NCBI GenBank assembly: GCA_964247055.1
Contig: OZ176051.1
Location: 1,488,001-1,552,000, forward strand
Direction of reading: 5' to 3'
Source of the DNA: Paragordius varius
Taxonomy: Eukaryota; Nematomorpha
DNA length: 64,000 nucleotides
Shown here: positions 36,601 to 50,700 of the stretch, piece after piece
Layout of the letters: each line of letters begins with the position of its first letter
How positions within the stretch are numbered: position 1 is the first letter of the stretch
Position numbers and translations under genes: made by a program
The notes under the pieces: generated by a model
Seen by the model: only the letters and a program-made list of their open reading frames with translations
Databases searched by the model: none
What the model was told of the DNA's origin: nothing

Positions 36601-39600
36601 CCACATAAATTATTTAATTTCAATGTTAATTCATATAAAGTATGTTGCCAATTTACATCTAGATGTGTTATTTCAACAATAATAGGCTTTATATAACACT
36701 GCTCAACAAGGTTTTGCACCACCCCATTATTTTTGCATTTTCTGATACCTAATGGCATGGAAAGGCCAAAACAAAAAAGAAAATTGAGGCCACCAATAGG
36801 ATTTTTCCGAAATTTAATTTTTAAATTTGTATTTAATTTAAAAATAACAATCATTCCTCGTGTATATATATTTAAATATTCAAACGAACAAGTCGATACA
36901 AGTAAGATTCCATGCATGAATAACAAAATTCTAGGCATTAAATAAGATACTAAACAAGCTAAGAGCCAAAGTATTAAAAATCTAAAAGGGGCTTATGTAT
37001 AGTGTGATAGATCCGGGCGGATGCAGAAGCTCTGCATATCCCCCAAGCGATCCAATTATGCCAGATATGACAAAGATAACAATAAGTAATCGTAAAGCCC
37101 GATACGAGAGACTCGCAAGCAAAATCCAGACAAATTGACATGTCAAATTAACCAATTCACAGAATAAAGTCAGATAAATTCTACAATTAAATTGAATAAA
37201 AAGATTAGGTAAATACAAATGGTCCAATCCCATAATAGTAAATTCTACTAAAAGTGGCTACACAACATCCATCTGAAATTAAAAATATAAAACAACCAAT
37301 AATTTTAAAAAATAAAGTATATCCACTAGGTATAAATAAAGGATTTTTTGTAAGAACCAACTCTAGAAAAAAAGCCTAATAAGTACTCGAAGGAACGAAA
37401 ACTAACAAAAAAATATAGCCTATCTAAAAGCCGAAGGTTTAAACTATAGAATGCCTTTTTTAGTATCTTTTTAAAATTTTTTTATACGTATTAAAAATTC
37501 ACTTGAAAGAAAAAAACTAAATTTTGACGTTTAAGTCCGTATTATTTTTCTCTCTCTGATATTTAAATGACATATTTATATTCAAAAGATAGAGTTAAAC
37601 TCTTTATTAAATGATATTAAGTTTATAATATAATAACATTTTATTATAAAGTTATATGTAATTTTCTCTCGATTTTCTCTTGTTTTTGAAAAATTGAAAA
37701 ACCTATAATATTTCAAAATTCTGATTGGCGGGATCAAAAATTTTTTCACATTCGGTTTTAAAACACTGAAATTAGTCATAATTTAAAAGTTTGGGTGGTG
37801 GTGCTCAAAAATGTCTAAATTTGTCGACTAGTGTAATTAAATAAGATTAATAAATATACTTGTCTTTTTATATTTTTATCTTTACAATCTAATTTTTTAC
37901 TGCATATGTTGATGTATTAGGCTATGGCGTATGCAAAAGGTCTGTGTTGGGTCTTACTTTATTACTATCAAGGTTGTCCCTCGTGGGATTGGTATTTTCC
38001 TTTCCATTATGCTCCTTTCGCCTCAGATTTTCATGACATTGAAGGAAAAATTACAAATACGTTTGATACAATCACTAAACCGGTATATATGACATTATAT
38101 TATTACTCACCCAAAAGTCTGTGTTTAAATGTTGAATTAAACTAAATTGTAAATTATTATGAGCTAAATTTAATTTGAAATCGATAATATAAAGCTAAAA
38201 ATGATGTAAGTGGTTCAAATATTAAGCGACAAGAGAATAAACAAAATTTTATGAAATTTAATTGAAAATATAATACGATGTAAGAAACTACCCTTATTCA
38301 AATGTATTATTTTAGAATTAACCTAACATAAAGTTTTTCATAAATAAAAACTAGTCCGTAAAATTATTTTGATATAAATGCATTCAGTCAAAACTTAATA
38401 AGATTACGAATAACTGTTGTTTAAAAAAATTTATTTAGTTTTCTCCCTTGGAACAACTTATGGCTGTATTTCCAGCTTCCAGTGGGGTTCATGTTCCCCC
38501 TACTTGGGCTCAACTCATGACTGCTCAAGATTCACCAATCTTAGATTTCTATCCATCCGCTTTCAAAGTCGATCTCAATGGGAAAAAATTTGCTTGGCAA
38601 GGTGAAAATTATATTCAAACTTTGTTTTAGTTTTCTAGAATTTTTTTTTATAAATACTTAAGATGGGAAACCAAATTCTTTTATATATCACAAAAGTGAT
38701 TTTTCAGAACCGTTTGGAATTAAAAATATTAAAACACAGTTTTCATCCGTATTTGAACCTGCGATCTGCATCAAATATATTTTTTTATTATTTCTTAGTG
38801 TGTATACAATGTTAATGTTATTTTTTTCTGTTGTAAATGTTTTTATAATTATTTATGGCATCTTAACGAAAAATAGCATAATCATAAATTTAAATAAAAG
38901 AAATTGTGCGAAAATATTTTTCGAAAACCTGTATCATTCTGTCTGGAACCGATTTTCAAAAATATAACACCGGAATCTAAAACTAATCTGGTTTTTTTAC
39001 AATCCCATCCCTAGAAAATATTTTTTGAAAATTAAACTTTAGGTGTGGCTCTGTTACCGTTTGTGGATGAAAAACGATTGTTAGACACTTTGCAGGAACG
39101 CGTGTACGATTCTTTGACGCCCTTTGAACGCGAACTCAACAAATGCAGTTTTGATCGATTGTATGTCAGCAATGGTCATCCAGCTTTTCCAATTATCCGT
39201 TACCTATTGGACCAGAATAAAGCTAAGAAAAAAGTTTACAAATATTGCTAACTCTTTTTTAAAGTGTGTTGAAACTAAGAAATATAAAGTAAAGTTTAAG
39301 GAATTAAATTTGAAAAAGATATCCAGAAAATGCTTTATTTTTTAGATACAACCTATGATATATTATATATAACCCTTAATTTTATAACCCCACATTTAAC
39401 ATTTATTACTCGTTTTGGAAATATATAGAAAAACTTAAGGATACAAAAATATGATTTACATTAAATGACGTTTTTTATAGAAAAAACCTCCAAACTAAAT
39501 TTATATAATATGCCACCTCTCTTTAAAAAGTTTTACTGTATTTTCTTGGTAATGAGCTAAGACATAACATATTGTGGAATGAACAAACATTAAAATTATA

Positions 39601-39987
39601 ATGACAAAACAATAAAAAAGACAATTTTTTTTAAAACAGCCACATTTTTATAATTAATATAATTCAAATAACCTATTATAGAGATTAAGATTTTCTTTAA
39701 TTAAAATATTAGATTTTGTCTTTATAAATAATTTTAACCGTTTTTTTCGCTTATATTAGGGTTTCACAACACTCAATGCTTCATTTTGCCAAGGAATGGC
39801 CGGTTCAGTAACTCAGGATTCTGAGGCTGTGGGAGAAGATAATTTTTTGCAATCGCCTTTACCAAAACTTCCTAACCTTACTGTTAAATCTATTGGGTAT
39901 ACATACGTTTCTTTTCATTTCTTATATATCTTGAAATGTTTCATGGGTTATTTTAATTTAAAGTCGAAAATTCTCGATGTTGGAGTC

Positions 39988-40041
<54 letters not shown>

Positions 40042-41594
40042 CGTATTAATACTAAATTAATTTTTAAATTTATAAAAAATATTTTTGTGTAAGAAATTAA
40101 TTTGGCTGTAATTTGGATATGTTTATTTTTTGTTGATTCTTATTTGATTAGGTACTACTATTGAAACATAAATTATTCAAATACAAAAATTAGGATTTTT
40201 ATTATTCAATTATGTATTTCATTTTTTGATGACTTATAGAGTTTTCTACAAAGCTCCTTCATATGCCGATGGATTTATATTTCAAGCCACATTATTGCCC
40301 AACTTAGAGTAAGCAATATTACTTATATAAAATTTTATCATTTTTTCTTAATTTTAAGATATACACTTAAATTTTAATACAAAATATTAAAACTAAATGA
40401 CTATTAATTACTTTTATAACAAAAACCATATTTCGTTGATCAATTTTATATGAAACCTTTAAAATACGATTGTAAAATATCATATAATCAAGTCATAAAA
40501 AAATTTTTGCCCCTAAAAATACGAGTCTTTGTTATGTTTCATTTATAATTTTATAGACATGGTTAAATAATTTTTTTATATTTGATCCAGAATGCCGGTT
40601 GACTGTTTGAAACCCTTGAATTGGGATGAAAAATCACAAGGGAGATATCGACCACCTCTGGGTTTCGGAAACAATATTACAGTTTTAACTGCTCCTCGAA
40701 GAGATATACATCCAGCTGGAAAACGATTAATGAAGTTATTATTTGTTTTTCTAAATTAGAAAACTACCATTTTTTTAAATCTAATGAATTTTTAATTTTT
40801 ATAATACAATATAATTGAAATTCACTATATTCTAATATAACCTAATGAATAATTTTTTTCAGTTCTTTTTTGATATTTTAACCAAATCTTTTATTCCCAC
40901 TTTTAATATTATTGCGATGGTTTTATATTAAATTAAAGATACATTTTAATATTCATATTATCTTAGCAAAGCATTGCAAGGTGCTATCAATCACAATACA
41001 AATTTATCACGTATGGGTGATGTGAACGAAACTCTTAGGAAACAAAATACGGCAGAAAGAAAAAATAATAATAATTATGCTTGGAATTATTCGGATGATA
41101 CATCATCCAACCATAATCGCAATCGTTATCAAAATGAACAACAACTGCCATACAACAATAATAATAATAATAGAACTATTTACGGTGTTGGTAAAAACTT
41201 AATGGATGATTTTACTGATTCATTTAGCAGAAAAATGCCAAGAAATGATCCATCAAACTTGAGAAATCGAACACAAACCCAACAACAATATTACACGGGT
41301 GGAGGAAATTTGAATAATATAACTCCTCCAATTTTACCAATCGCTAGAGCCATTCTTCATCAAGAACAACAACAAAGACCTTTCATTGCTAATCAATTGA
41401 ATAATCAACATTCCTTGTTAATTAATAATCTTATGATGTTGCAACAAGCGCCACCTATAAATAGATTTAATGTTCCACCACCACCTTATCAGCAGGCCAA
41501 TTATTTGAGTGATCGAAGGAGAGATTTTATTGGCACTAGTCGGCCACCACGTTCTAATACGTATTATGATGGAGCAAGGAATAGACCTTATTAA
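30699..41594 (+). CDS. XRN2: XRN2/Rat1 nuclear 5'-3' exoribonuclease
   Basis: Degrades 5'-monophosphate RNA in the nucleus (torpedo termination, rRNA processing). Exons: 30699-30773, 30796-31017, 31403-31570, 32056-32218, 32738-32893, 33179-33295, 33777-34014, 34089-34166, 34244-34298, 34512-34699, 35340-35493, 35847-35956, 36275-36359, 37921-38082, 38439-38601, 39043-39233, 39760-39896, 40240-40308, 40591-40734, 40967-41594. The sum is 3303 nt: 1100 codons plus stop. It starts [18 protein letters not shown] as in all XRN2. Catalytic acidic motifs are present: [55 protein letters not shown] and [17 protein letters not shown] knuckle ([14 protein letters not shown]) precedes an Asn-rich insertion. 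Middle and C-terminal XRN2 blocks follow ([42 protein letters not shown]). The C-terminal tail is Asn/Gln-rich. The first intron is 22 nt. Confidence 0.96.
30774..30795 (+). other. 22-nt first intron of XRN2
   Basis: GT...AG intron separating [11 protein letters not shown] from [11 protein letters not shown]. Because 22 is not divisible by three, reading through would destroy the highly conserved N-terminal frame, which resumes exactly at 30796. Confidence 0.85.
36597..37375 (-). pseudogene. Frameshifted polytopic membrane protein-like remnant in XRN2 intron
   Basis: In the 1561-nt intron 36360-37920, the minus strand holds three adjoining open segments in different frames: about 37375-37230, 37233-36982 and about 36990-36597. 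Each is rich in hydrophobic stretches ([58 protein letters not shown]). The sequence reads as one multi-span membrane protein if two frame changes are allowed, but no GT-AG intron explains the changes. I do not recognise the family. It may be a decayed gene or transposon gene nested in XRN2, or chance open frames in AT-rich DNA. Confidence 0.3.
39990..40037. repeat. (TA)n microsatellite in XRN2 intron
   Basis: About 48 bp of perfect TA dinucleotide. Shorter TA runs lie near 13334-13352, 47941-47956 and 53738-53753. Confidence 0.9.
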
Positions 41595-41663
41595 TTAATG
41601 TTTTCATTTTTCCCTTATATAAATCATTCTCAATCGACCGAATTATGTATGTATGTATGATAA

Positions 41664-41669
41664 AATAAA
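41664..41669 (+). promoter_or_regulatory. Candidate XRN2 poly(A) signal
   Basis: AATAAA 70 nt past the XRN2 stop, within the 169-nt gap to the convergent PSMD1 stop codon. Confidence 0.5.
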
Positions 41670-41708
41670 TCGAAAGGCGTTTAATGATTAACTTATTAAA
41701 ATGTTCAA

Positions 41709-41714
41709 TTTATT
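41709..41714 (-). promoter_or_regulatory. Candidate PSMD1 poly(A) signal
   Basis: AATAAA on the minus strand, 50 nt past the PSMD1 stop codon. It lies only 40 bp from the opposing XRN2 signal, so the two mature 3' ends probably abut or overlap. Confidence 0.5.
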
Positions 41715-41763
41715 TAACAAAGCTGACAAATTAGTTATAAACAGATAAAATGAAAAAAAGATT

Positions 41764-44700
41764 TTATTCGCTTTCAATGTATTTAAAGGGTTCAGGTGGG
41801 GCGGGTTCTTCCCCTTCGTCTTCCTCCGTAGTTTTTGCAGTTGATGCTAAAAAGACATAAACTTTTCAATAATTATTTATGGATTGTTGATTTTAGAATT
41901 GTGATTGCATTTAAATACCAAGTAAACGGATAATAAGACCTTATATTTAATCTCTAAAATTGTAATAAAATCATATTTTTTCATTAAATTTCAATAATAT
42001 TGTTATAATAGTATAATACCAAAACAAATACTCGATGGGTTAACTTTATTTAGTGTAGTGCACTTTAATAATTTTTTCGAGTATTCATAAAAATAAATTA
42101 TTAACAAACTTGATATGATGGGTACAAATTCTTCAGGTACATTTTCCGTTTTATCATACAGCATGATAAAACCACCTTCCTTAATCTAAATAAGCAAAAG
42201 TTAAAATTTAGTAAAATAAAACGATTAATAATTATCAAGTAACACATACCGATTTCAAAGGTGCATATCTACAATCTGCGGGTAAATTGACAGTTTTCAA
42301 CTATAAAAAAATATTTATAATGTATAACAGTAAGATTTAAATTATAAAGACAAGACGTTAAAACATAGACAATAATTTTTTGCCATATTATTTAAAACCT
42401 CGATTATTCCCATATAAATTGGTTACAATTGTAAAATATATAATTAACATATCTGTTTCATACTTTGCAGTTAAAATCATTTATTTTTAATAAGTTCGAA
42501 TAAGTATAAAAGTCTTTTGAAAAAAATACTATATGTCTTTGTATATTTACATTTTGTATGTAAAATTTTAATTTTAATTCATATAATATATATACCTGTT
42601 CAGGCATAACTCTAGCAGGATTATGTAATATCGTGTGATGATTTGAATGTTTTAAAACATTTTCATTATTCGCGTTTTCTTTCACGGTTGGTAAGGCGGT
42701 CGTAGAGTCCTTTTTATCATCTTTTTCCTGTTATATACAATCAAAATTTGAAATATAATGACAAAACAGATATTATAAACGGTTTTGTTTTATAAAGAAA
42801 AGCATTAATATATTTCCTATTTCGCACCAATCGATAATTATAAAGAAGATCAAGGTTTAAAAATATGGCTTTCTCAATTTTACTTTTTAAGTTTTTTTTA
42901 TTATAAATTTCAATTGTTAGTGTAAAAGAATTAACAACCTTTTTTGTAGCCGCGGGAGAATCGGATAGTTTTTTCTTTTTCGCTTCATTTGCTGGAACAG
43001 GGCTCAAAATACCAACATTTTCCTTAAAATAAATTTTACAACACACAATTAATAATCTTTAATTGACATTTAAAATTCTTGATGTAAATATAAATCTTGG
43101 GTAATTTTGGTGGTTTTAAGTTGATAAAAATATATTAAGTCCTTTTGTTAAAATATAATTAGACAAGTCTTACTTTTTTATTTGAAAGCTAGATAATCAT
43201 TTACATTAATAGTTGCTAAAATGACAAAAATTTAATGTCAAATACTAATTAATTGCATTTTAGGATAATTTACTTTTTAATTAAATCTTTTCAGCAAATC
43301 AACAATAAAGAAATTATTGGTGGCAAAAGATTAAAGATGAGGATTATTCAAATTAACTATTAATTATGCAACTTAAAAACCAGATATCATCTGATATATA
43401 AATATTACGGAATTTTAGGGTTAAATGACACATTTTTTAAAATATGGTATTGGAGAAAAAATATTTTACATAAAAATAATTATTCTTTTGAACCTTCTTA
43501 GAGCTCTCGATATTCTTAGCTGGCTGGACCATTTGAGAAGTTTGAGGAACAACCTCCATAATGTGATCTTCGACAGGTTGAATCGCAGTTTGTGCGCGGG
43601 GGGGAACTTCTTTTTCGCTTGAGGTTTTGCCTTCTTTTTTATCGGACTAACAAAAAGATTTACGGAGATAAATGTACATTTTAATTAATTTAGTAATGTA
43701 AAATCACTATATATTTAAATCTCCTCTCCTATACATAATATATGGCTAATGATCTGTATGCTCCTTTAAAAAATTTTTAAATTTTAATTGATTAGGTTTT
43801 ACCCAATAATATAATCCACAAATGTATCTATAGGATTGATTAAATTATATTGTTCATTAATTTAAGCACACAATTACGGTAAAAATTAACTATAAAATGA
43901 TAACTTAAAAACTAGGATCTAATTTAAAAATCGGAAAACCACATGATGATCAGAATAAACTCATTATTTTATTAATTCTCCTTTATAAAAAATTTTTATG
44001 AAACCACTAAAAATATGCGCATACTGTTTTTTCGTCTTTACCAGTCAAACTACCATGATGACCAGTTTTCCCCTTTGCATAACTCAAAACTACGGTCGTA
44101 AGTCGCGTTTTTTCCTTAGTTTTGGGAGCTTCTAACATTGGTGGATACGCATAAGTCGTTGGTTTAGCGTTTGAAACGAAATCAATTTTAGGCATCTAAA
44201 AAACATAAATGTACAGTATAAATCAGCAATTAAAATACCATTTTAGACCTTTTTAGAAAATTTTTCTTATGATAATTTACTTTTCTTCATTACATATATT
44301 TCAAGAACTAACCTTTAAGTCCGCGTTAAGTCCTACCAAATGTGTCGGTTTGAAAGAAAGCGAAAGGAAATGTGAAAAAGGATACCAAAACCAAAATTGA
44401 GTGAATATCATTGTCCCGACCACAGCCAAAACATCCACATGTTGAGAATCAACGCCAGTTTTGTAATTTATGGTTGCGTTACGACCACCTAAAATATTTA
44501 ATGCGTAAGAATTATAAAATAAATTCATAAATACAACTAAACTTCGCTTAAAACTTTAATTAGTTAATGTTGTCTTTTTTATCATACTAAAAGCCAATAC
44601 TACAGAAATGAAAAAATGAATAAAAACAAAACATAAAAACTGAGAGACATATATTTTTACATAAAAAGCTAGCGATAACTTTGAATACCTAAAAATGATA

Positions 44701-47700
44701 TTACAATAATGTATTATTGTACCAATTTACATCTATATTCCCTATTTGCAACCAAACCAATGATTAACTTTTAAACATCAATATAAAATTATGGCTCTTT
44801 TTTAAAATTTGTTTATGTTTCTACGTATTTTTACCACAATTTCTAGTGTATGTTGAGGACGGAAAACCTATAAATGAATGGTTATTAATGCGATAAAAAT
44901 TAATAAGTTAGGAAAATTTCCAAAATAATTATGCATTTACATAATTAACCCGAATTTTTCACATCTTTTGTATTCAAAAAAAATCAGTAAATCCGTTAAT
45001 GCATTTTAAAAGTTTTCTCAATTAATTGTACCTGCATCGATGATACCCTGGGCAAATATTGCACCAAACTTTGCCATAATTTCTTCGTGTTTATCGCTGA
45101 CAATTTTGGCATACTTTTCACGGAACATAGTTGACTGAAAACATGTTAAATATAATTTAATAAAAAGATAAATTTTTGAACATGACAAGTTTTAAATGTT
45201 TGATTAGCTCGCTAAAAGAAAAATCGGTCTGAGCGCTTAAAAATGAGTCTTGTAAGGACATAACTAATTTCTATAAAAATTATGTTTTAAAGGATTAATA
45301 ATCAGGTTAAACCAATAATATTACAATGTTTTGAACATAATTTAAAGGCCATTAACACTTAATAAAATATTTGAATTTTCACATTTGTAAATATATTTAA
45401 ACACTAATTTTTAATTAAAAGCGTGATTACCTTGGGTTGCGTCACTTCATTTTGTTGAATGAGAATCATTGCAGATGCTATGAGAGCGCCCTGTCTTACA
45501 TAATTGGTTCCATCATCAACTAAAGGTTCCAACATACTAATTGCCTCCTAATATAAGGATTTACAACGGATATGTTAAACAAAACCCCATTAGATATGCA
45601 GTAAAACTAACTCTTAAAGAAAAAAAACAGTTTCACGAAAGATTTTCTATAACTTTTGCCCTTAATTTAATTTCTTCAATAATATTTTTTTCTGTTTTGG
45701 CATGTATAACTGCTGTATAAATTACCATGCATTATTGTTATTTTAAAACATTTGTATTTTTTAATTTAAATTATTTTTTTGGAATTTATATTTGTAAATT
45801 TATATTTTTCAATGAAATGTGGATTGTGTCAAACGCAAACTTCAATTATTGCATTTTAGTTAAAAAGTTATAAGGACCACCTTTAGAATTGAAAAGTGTC
45901 ATTAACCCCGTAAGAAAAATACTAATTTACAAATGTTTACTACATTGAAATATTTCAAGTTTAAGAATAATTTTTTTATTTTAACGCAATATATCTCACA
46001 TTTTTTTATCTTAAAAATCAAAGAGAAGTATTTATATACTTTCAATCCAGTTCCTGCACATGATATCCCTAAGGCTAAAGCAGCGCCATATCTTACATGG
46101 GGATTATAACTTTCAGACAAAAGACTCACAATACTCGGGCATTGTTCGGGTGTTCTTAAATACAAAAATACATTAAAAATAATTCTATAGACAAAGTAAG
46201 ACTGTAATTTAAAAAAGACACCCATATATTTTTAAATTTTCGTTTTTTAAAAAAAAGGGTCGCTGCGAAAAGAGGATTAAAGATAAAAATTGGTAATTCA
46301 CTCAATTATATATATAATTATATAATTATGTAGGATTAGTCATTTTGGAAAGTAATGTTGTCTTTTATAAAATTAAATGTAGTTTTTAGCTTTTATGTTA
46401 CTAGAACATTTTAATTTTTATTGTATATTTGTTTTAAAATAACTGGTTAAATGCATCTGAATATTTTCAAGAAATTATAACCAGATCATTTGGCAAATAC
46501 GATGTTAAAATCGGTTAAAAAGTTTTAAAATTATATGGTATTGACAACATAAAAACCTGATTATAAATTTAAAATCTAACAATTCTTTTTTGCAATATAA
46601 TTACATTTTATAATAATATTGATTTAACCATGGAAAAAACATAGTGAAATTTTTGAAAGGTTATTTTTATAAGGGGTAACACTCATCCCTATTTACAAAA
46701 ATTTATACTGTATAATAATAATAATAATAATATAAAGAGAGTTAATTTTTTTAATTTTTTTTAAAATAAATAAAAAAATATTATACTGGAACAATAGAAA
46801 TCCAATGCAAGTGACAGCAGAACGCTTGACATCATCATTAACGTCGGAAACCTGCATTAAAAAATAATTAAATATATTTCAGACCAAAAAAGAGCATTTT
46901 TCACAGTAATATTAATATAAATTAATTTTATAAAGTGCAACTCTCGTTTAATTAAAATATATGACAGACTCAAACTAGTTTTACAAGTATAATCAGATAG
47001 GTCTATACTCTAAACAAAGATTTAAAATATGGTTTAATGTCAAAATAATTATTCTTTCCCTTTTTACAGGTATAAAAATTACACAAAACAGAAAAAATAA
47101 AAATATCGAATTTTTCAAAATAAAATATCATTCCAATAATAGGAATAAAGTTAACAGTAAAACATATCATTTTTCACAATTATCATATAGATTAAATAGA
47201 AAAATCAAGGATTACAAATTGCTTATGGTATATTAATAGAATCGGTAATATTTATGTAGAAATAGTTGTTGAATTCTGTAAGATTTTTAGTTTAAGTTTT
47301 GTTTATTACAATTATAAATCAATGAATATGGTTTGCTCTGAATATTTTTTTCTAACTTTCTTAAATTTTTAGAGTCTCGTCATGGATTTCAAAATAAGGA
47401 AATTAATATTTTATATTTCACAATTATTTACACAATATATCATATCCAAATATAAAAACTCTTCAATTTTTTATCTATCAAATTTAAAAAAAAAGGGGGG
47501 GGGTGGGGGTAAAAAATTACAGCGATATGAAGGAGTCGTTTTAGGGCAGAATTATTGGCAGTTCCACAATAAGCCGTGGCAATGACATAAACTGCACATC
47601 GTCTCAGTAAGGCATCCTTCTCACCCAACAAAGTTTCAATCAGCGTTTCAGCTTGTTCCATCCTACCAAATTCAAGCAAAGCTATCCCCAGAATAAGACC

Positions 47701-50700
47701 ACGCGTTATTTTCTCGTGTCGCGTTTCTTTAGCATACTAACATAATATTTCATTTAAACAAAAAAATAAAAAATGTGTAAAAATTGTCAAATTAAAAAAT
47801 TGATTATATATTAAATTCACTTATGTTTTATTTATTTGTCAATATGCAACTGTTTAAAAAAAACATATTTTTAATTCTATATGGTTTGAAAAACTATAAT
47901 AATAAAATTGTATTATTTTCAAACGATCATTAGAGGTTGTATATATATATATATATTTATTCTAAAAAAGACATAAAAATTTATAATTATGTGTTTAAAA
48001 AAAATATTCTTCAGAATGAATATAGTTTAAAAAAATAAAAAGCTGGCTATCAAATGATATATTTTAGTAATAATATTATACTGTAATCATGTCATCTAAA
48101 ACCATTGAATGATCGGAACCGAGCATAACAAGACCCATCGCTAAGCCAGCAGCTTCGCCTTTAAATATTATTCACATTTATAAAAAATTAAATTTTGAGC
48201 TTTGGAAAAATAAAAATATTCCGATAATAATCGATAATAAATTTGTGTTATCGAAATATCATATTTTAGATTATATAATTATGTATTTGTTAAATAATTT
48301 TGGTATCTATTTAGTGGTGGCATCGATATTAAAGATAAACCTTAAAATTCTAATTTATGTTCGATTTGTAGGATGAATATCAATTTTACTGAAATAATAT
48401 ATTATTTAATTATTTTTAAAATGAAATCAATGCCAAAATATAATAAAAAATACGTTTCTCAATTTAGAAAAAAACCATAAATTCTAAGTTTCCATGTCTA
48501 TAAAAGCCAAAATATAATTTTTTTTAATTTTTCCAAAATTACCAATAACGGCATCATCTTGATATAATTGAGCTTTTAAAACTTCATAAACATCCATTCG
48601 ACAAGTCGAGATGGCAGCTAATCCAAGACCCAAACAGGCCCCATGTTTTATAATCTGAAATTTAAAAATTGCAAAAATGCAGAATTTTAATAATATGTTA
48701 AAAAAGATAGTTTTCTTATAAAAACAGCCATGCTTTTTTAAAGCCCAATTGTAATATTATATATGACAAATTTCTTTCAACAATTCCATATTTCAAAACG
48801 CAGTTATTGGAGATATAAATATTTAAAAGCTTCATTAAATGTTTCTTTTCTTTATGTAATTGTATATATAATTAGTCATAAAATTATTAATGTTAAAAAT
48901 TATGCATATACTTCAGATGTTGCGTTATTCAATTGTTGAATAAGGTATGCAATCACATTAGATCCGTGATTTACATTGATCAAACCTAAATAATGTAAAA
49001 ATTTGAGAATAAATTATTTTTATAAAATATTATGAAATACCAAATTTACAAAAATACTCTATTTATTCCCATATTTTTGGTAATTTTTGAATTTATAATA
49101 TAGTTTGATAAATAAATCTTTATAAAAATTTTATATTTAAGATGATTTTAATTTAGCTTACTTTAAAATTCTGAAGATTAGTTTTACAGATTTTGTTATA
49201 TCAAATGAATCTTTTTCCAAAAATTCAATGCTAAAGTTACCAAATCTTACTACTAAAAACTGATTTTCTTAAATGACTTTAAAAAAATGTTTTAAGAAAA
49301 AAAAAAGACCAATGGCATAAAGACTTCCGCCCTCAGAATATGGACTGCTGCTGGAATTCGAACTGGGTCCACTAGAAGAAGTCCCACTTTTAGGCAAATA
49401 CGTTGACATAATGTTCAAGGCTTCTTTAATATGTCCCTGGTAGAAAAAAAATATTTATAAAAAATATATTTAAACCCTATATAAAATAATTATGGACCCA
49501 CTATTTTATAAAAAATTCATCATTTCATAAGGTATAATTTTTTAAGTGATAATTGTTTATGTTAAATATACCATCACCACAAACTTTAATTTGTGCGTTT
49601 TATGCAACCTCAAAAAATTAATTAAATTATTTTATTTTTATCAAATATCTATGATTAATTACTTATATAATTCCATTTTTAACAGAAAAAATAATTTTAA
49701 ACCAGTTTAAAAAAAAACAGTAATTCATATTATACTTTGTGGACCACACCCAAACTGGCTGTTGCAGTAAATTTGGCCCAATTAGTAGCTTTTGCTAACC
49801 AATCCAAATTATTTCTAAAATGTATATATAGATAGAAAACAAATTATCACTATTGAAAAAGTATATTAAGTAATTAAAATTAAATTATCCATTCCTCTAA
49901 TTTGGAAAAAATAACTCCCTTTTAAAACTTATGTAAGCCTATATATTTAGTTAATAAATAACCATATGGCATAAAATTAATCAAAATCTTTTCTTCAATG
50001 AAAAAACCTTCAAAAAATTTGAAAAAAATTTCTCAAATAACCTCAAAAATTTATCATTAGTGGTTCCACAATTAGCAAAACCATGAGCTATGATAACTGC
50101 ATTGTGACAAATGCTATTTCTAACACTATCTTTGCTATTCTTAAGGATTTGTTGGTCAGTTCGATTGTTTTGAATCAAGAATTGAAGCTCCAATTGAACA
50201 GGCAAATCACCTGTTAGCAAGGTATCCAAGTGTGTTGCGTGTTCTCGATTCAATTTACAACTCGATAAACTATCCTGCGCAAAGACCAAGGCGATAAATA
50301 AAATTGATACTTAAAAGGCCGTTTTTTTGTTCAAAAACAGTACAGCAAATTTTCACTAGTAAAAACTCAAAAAACAGTTATATTAATTTAAAAACAAAGT
50401 TATTTTCGTACAAAACACACTACTTTATTTTAATGGAATAAGGCGATAAATAAAATTGATACTTAAAAGGCCGTTTTTTTGTTCAAAAACAGTACAGCAA
50501 ATTTTCACTAGTAAAAACTCAAAAAACAGTTATATTAATTTAAAAACAAAGTTATTTTCGTACAAAACACACTACTTTATTTTAATGGAATAAGGCGATA
50601 AATAAAATTGATACTTAAAAGGCCGTTTTTTTGTTCAAAAACAGTACAGCAAATTTTCACTAGTAAAAACTCAAAAAACAGTTATATTAATTTAAAAAAA

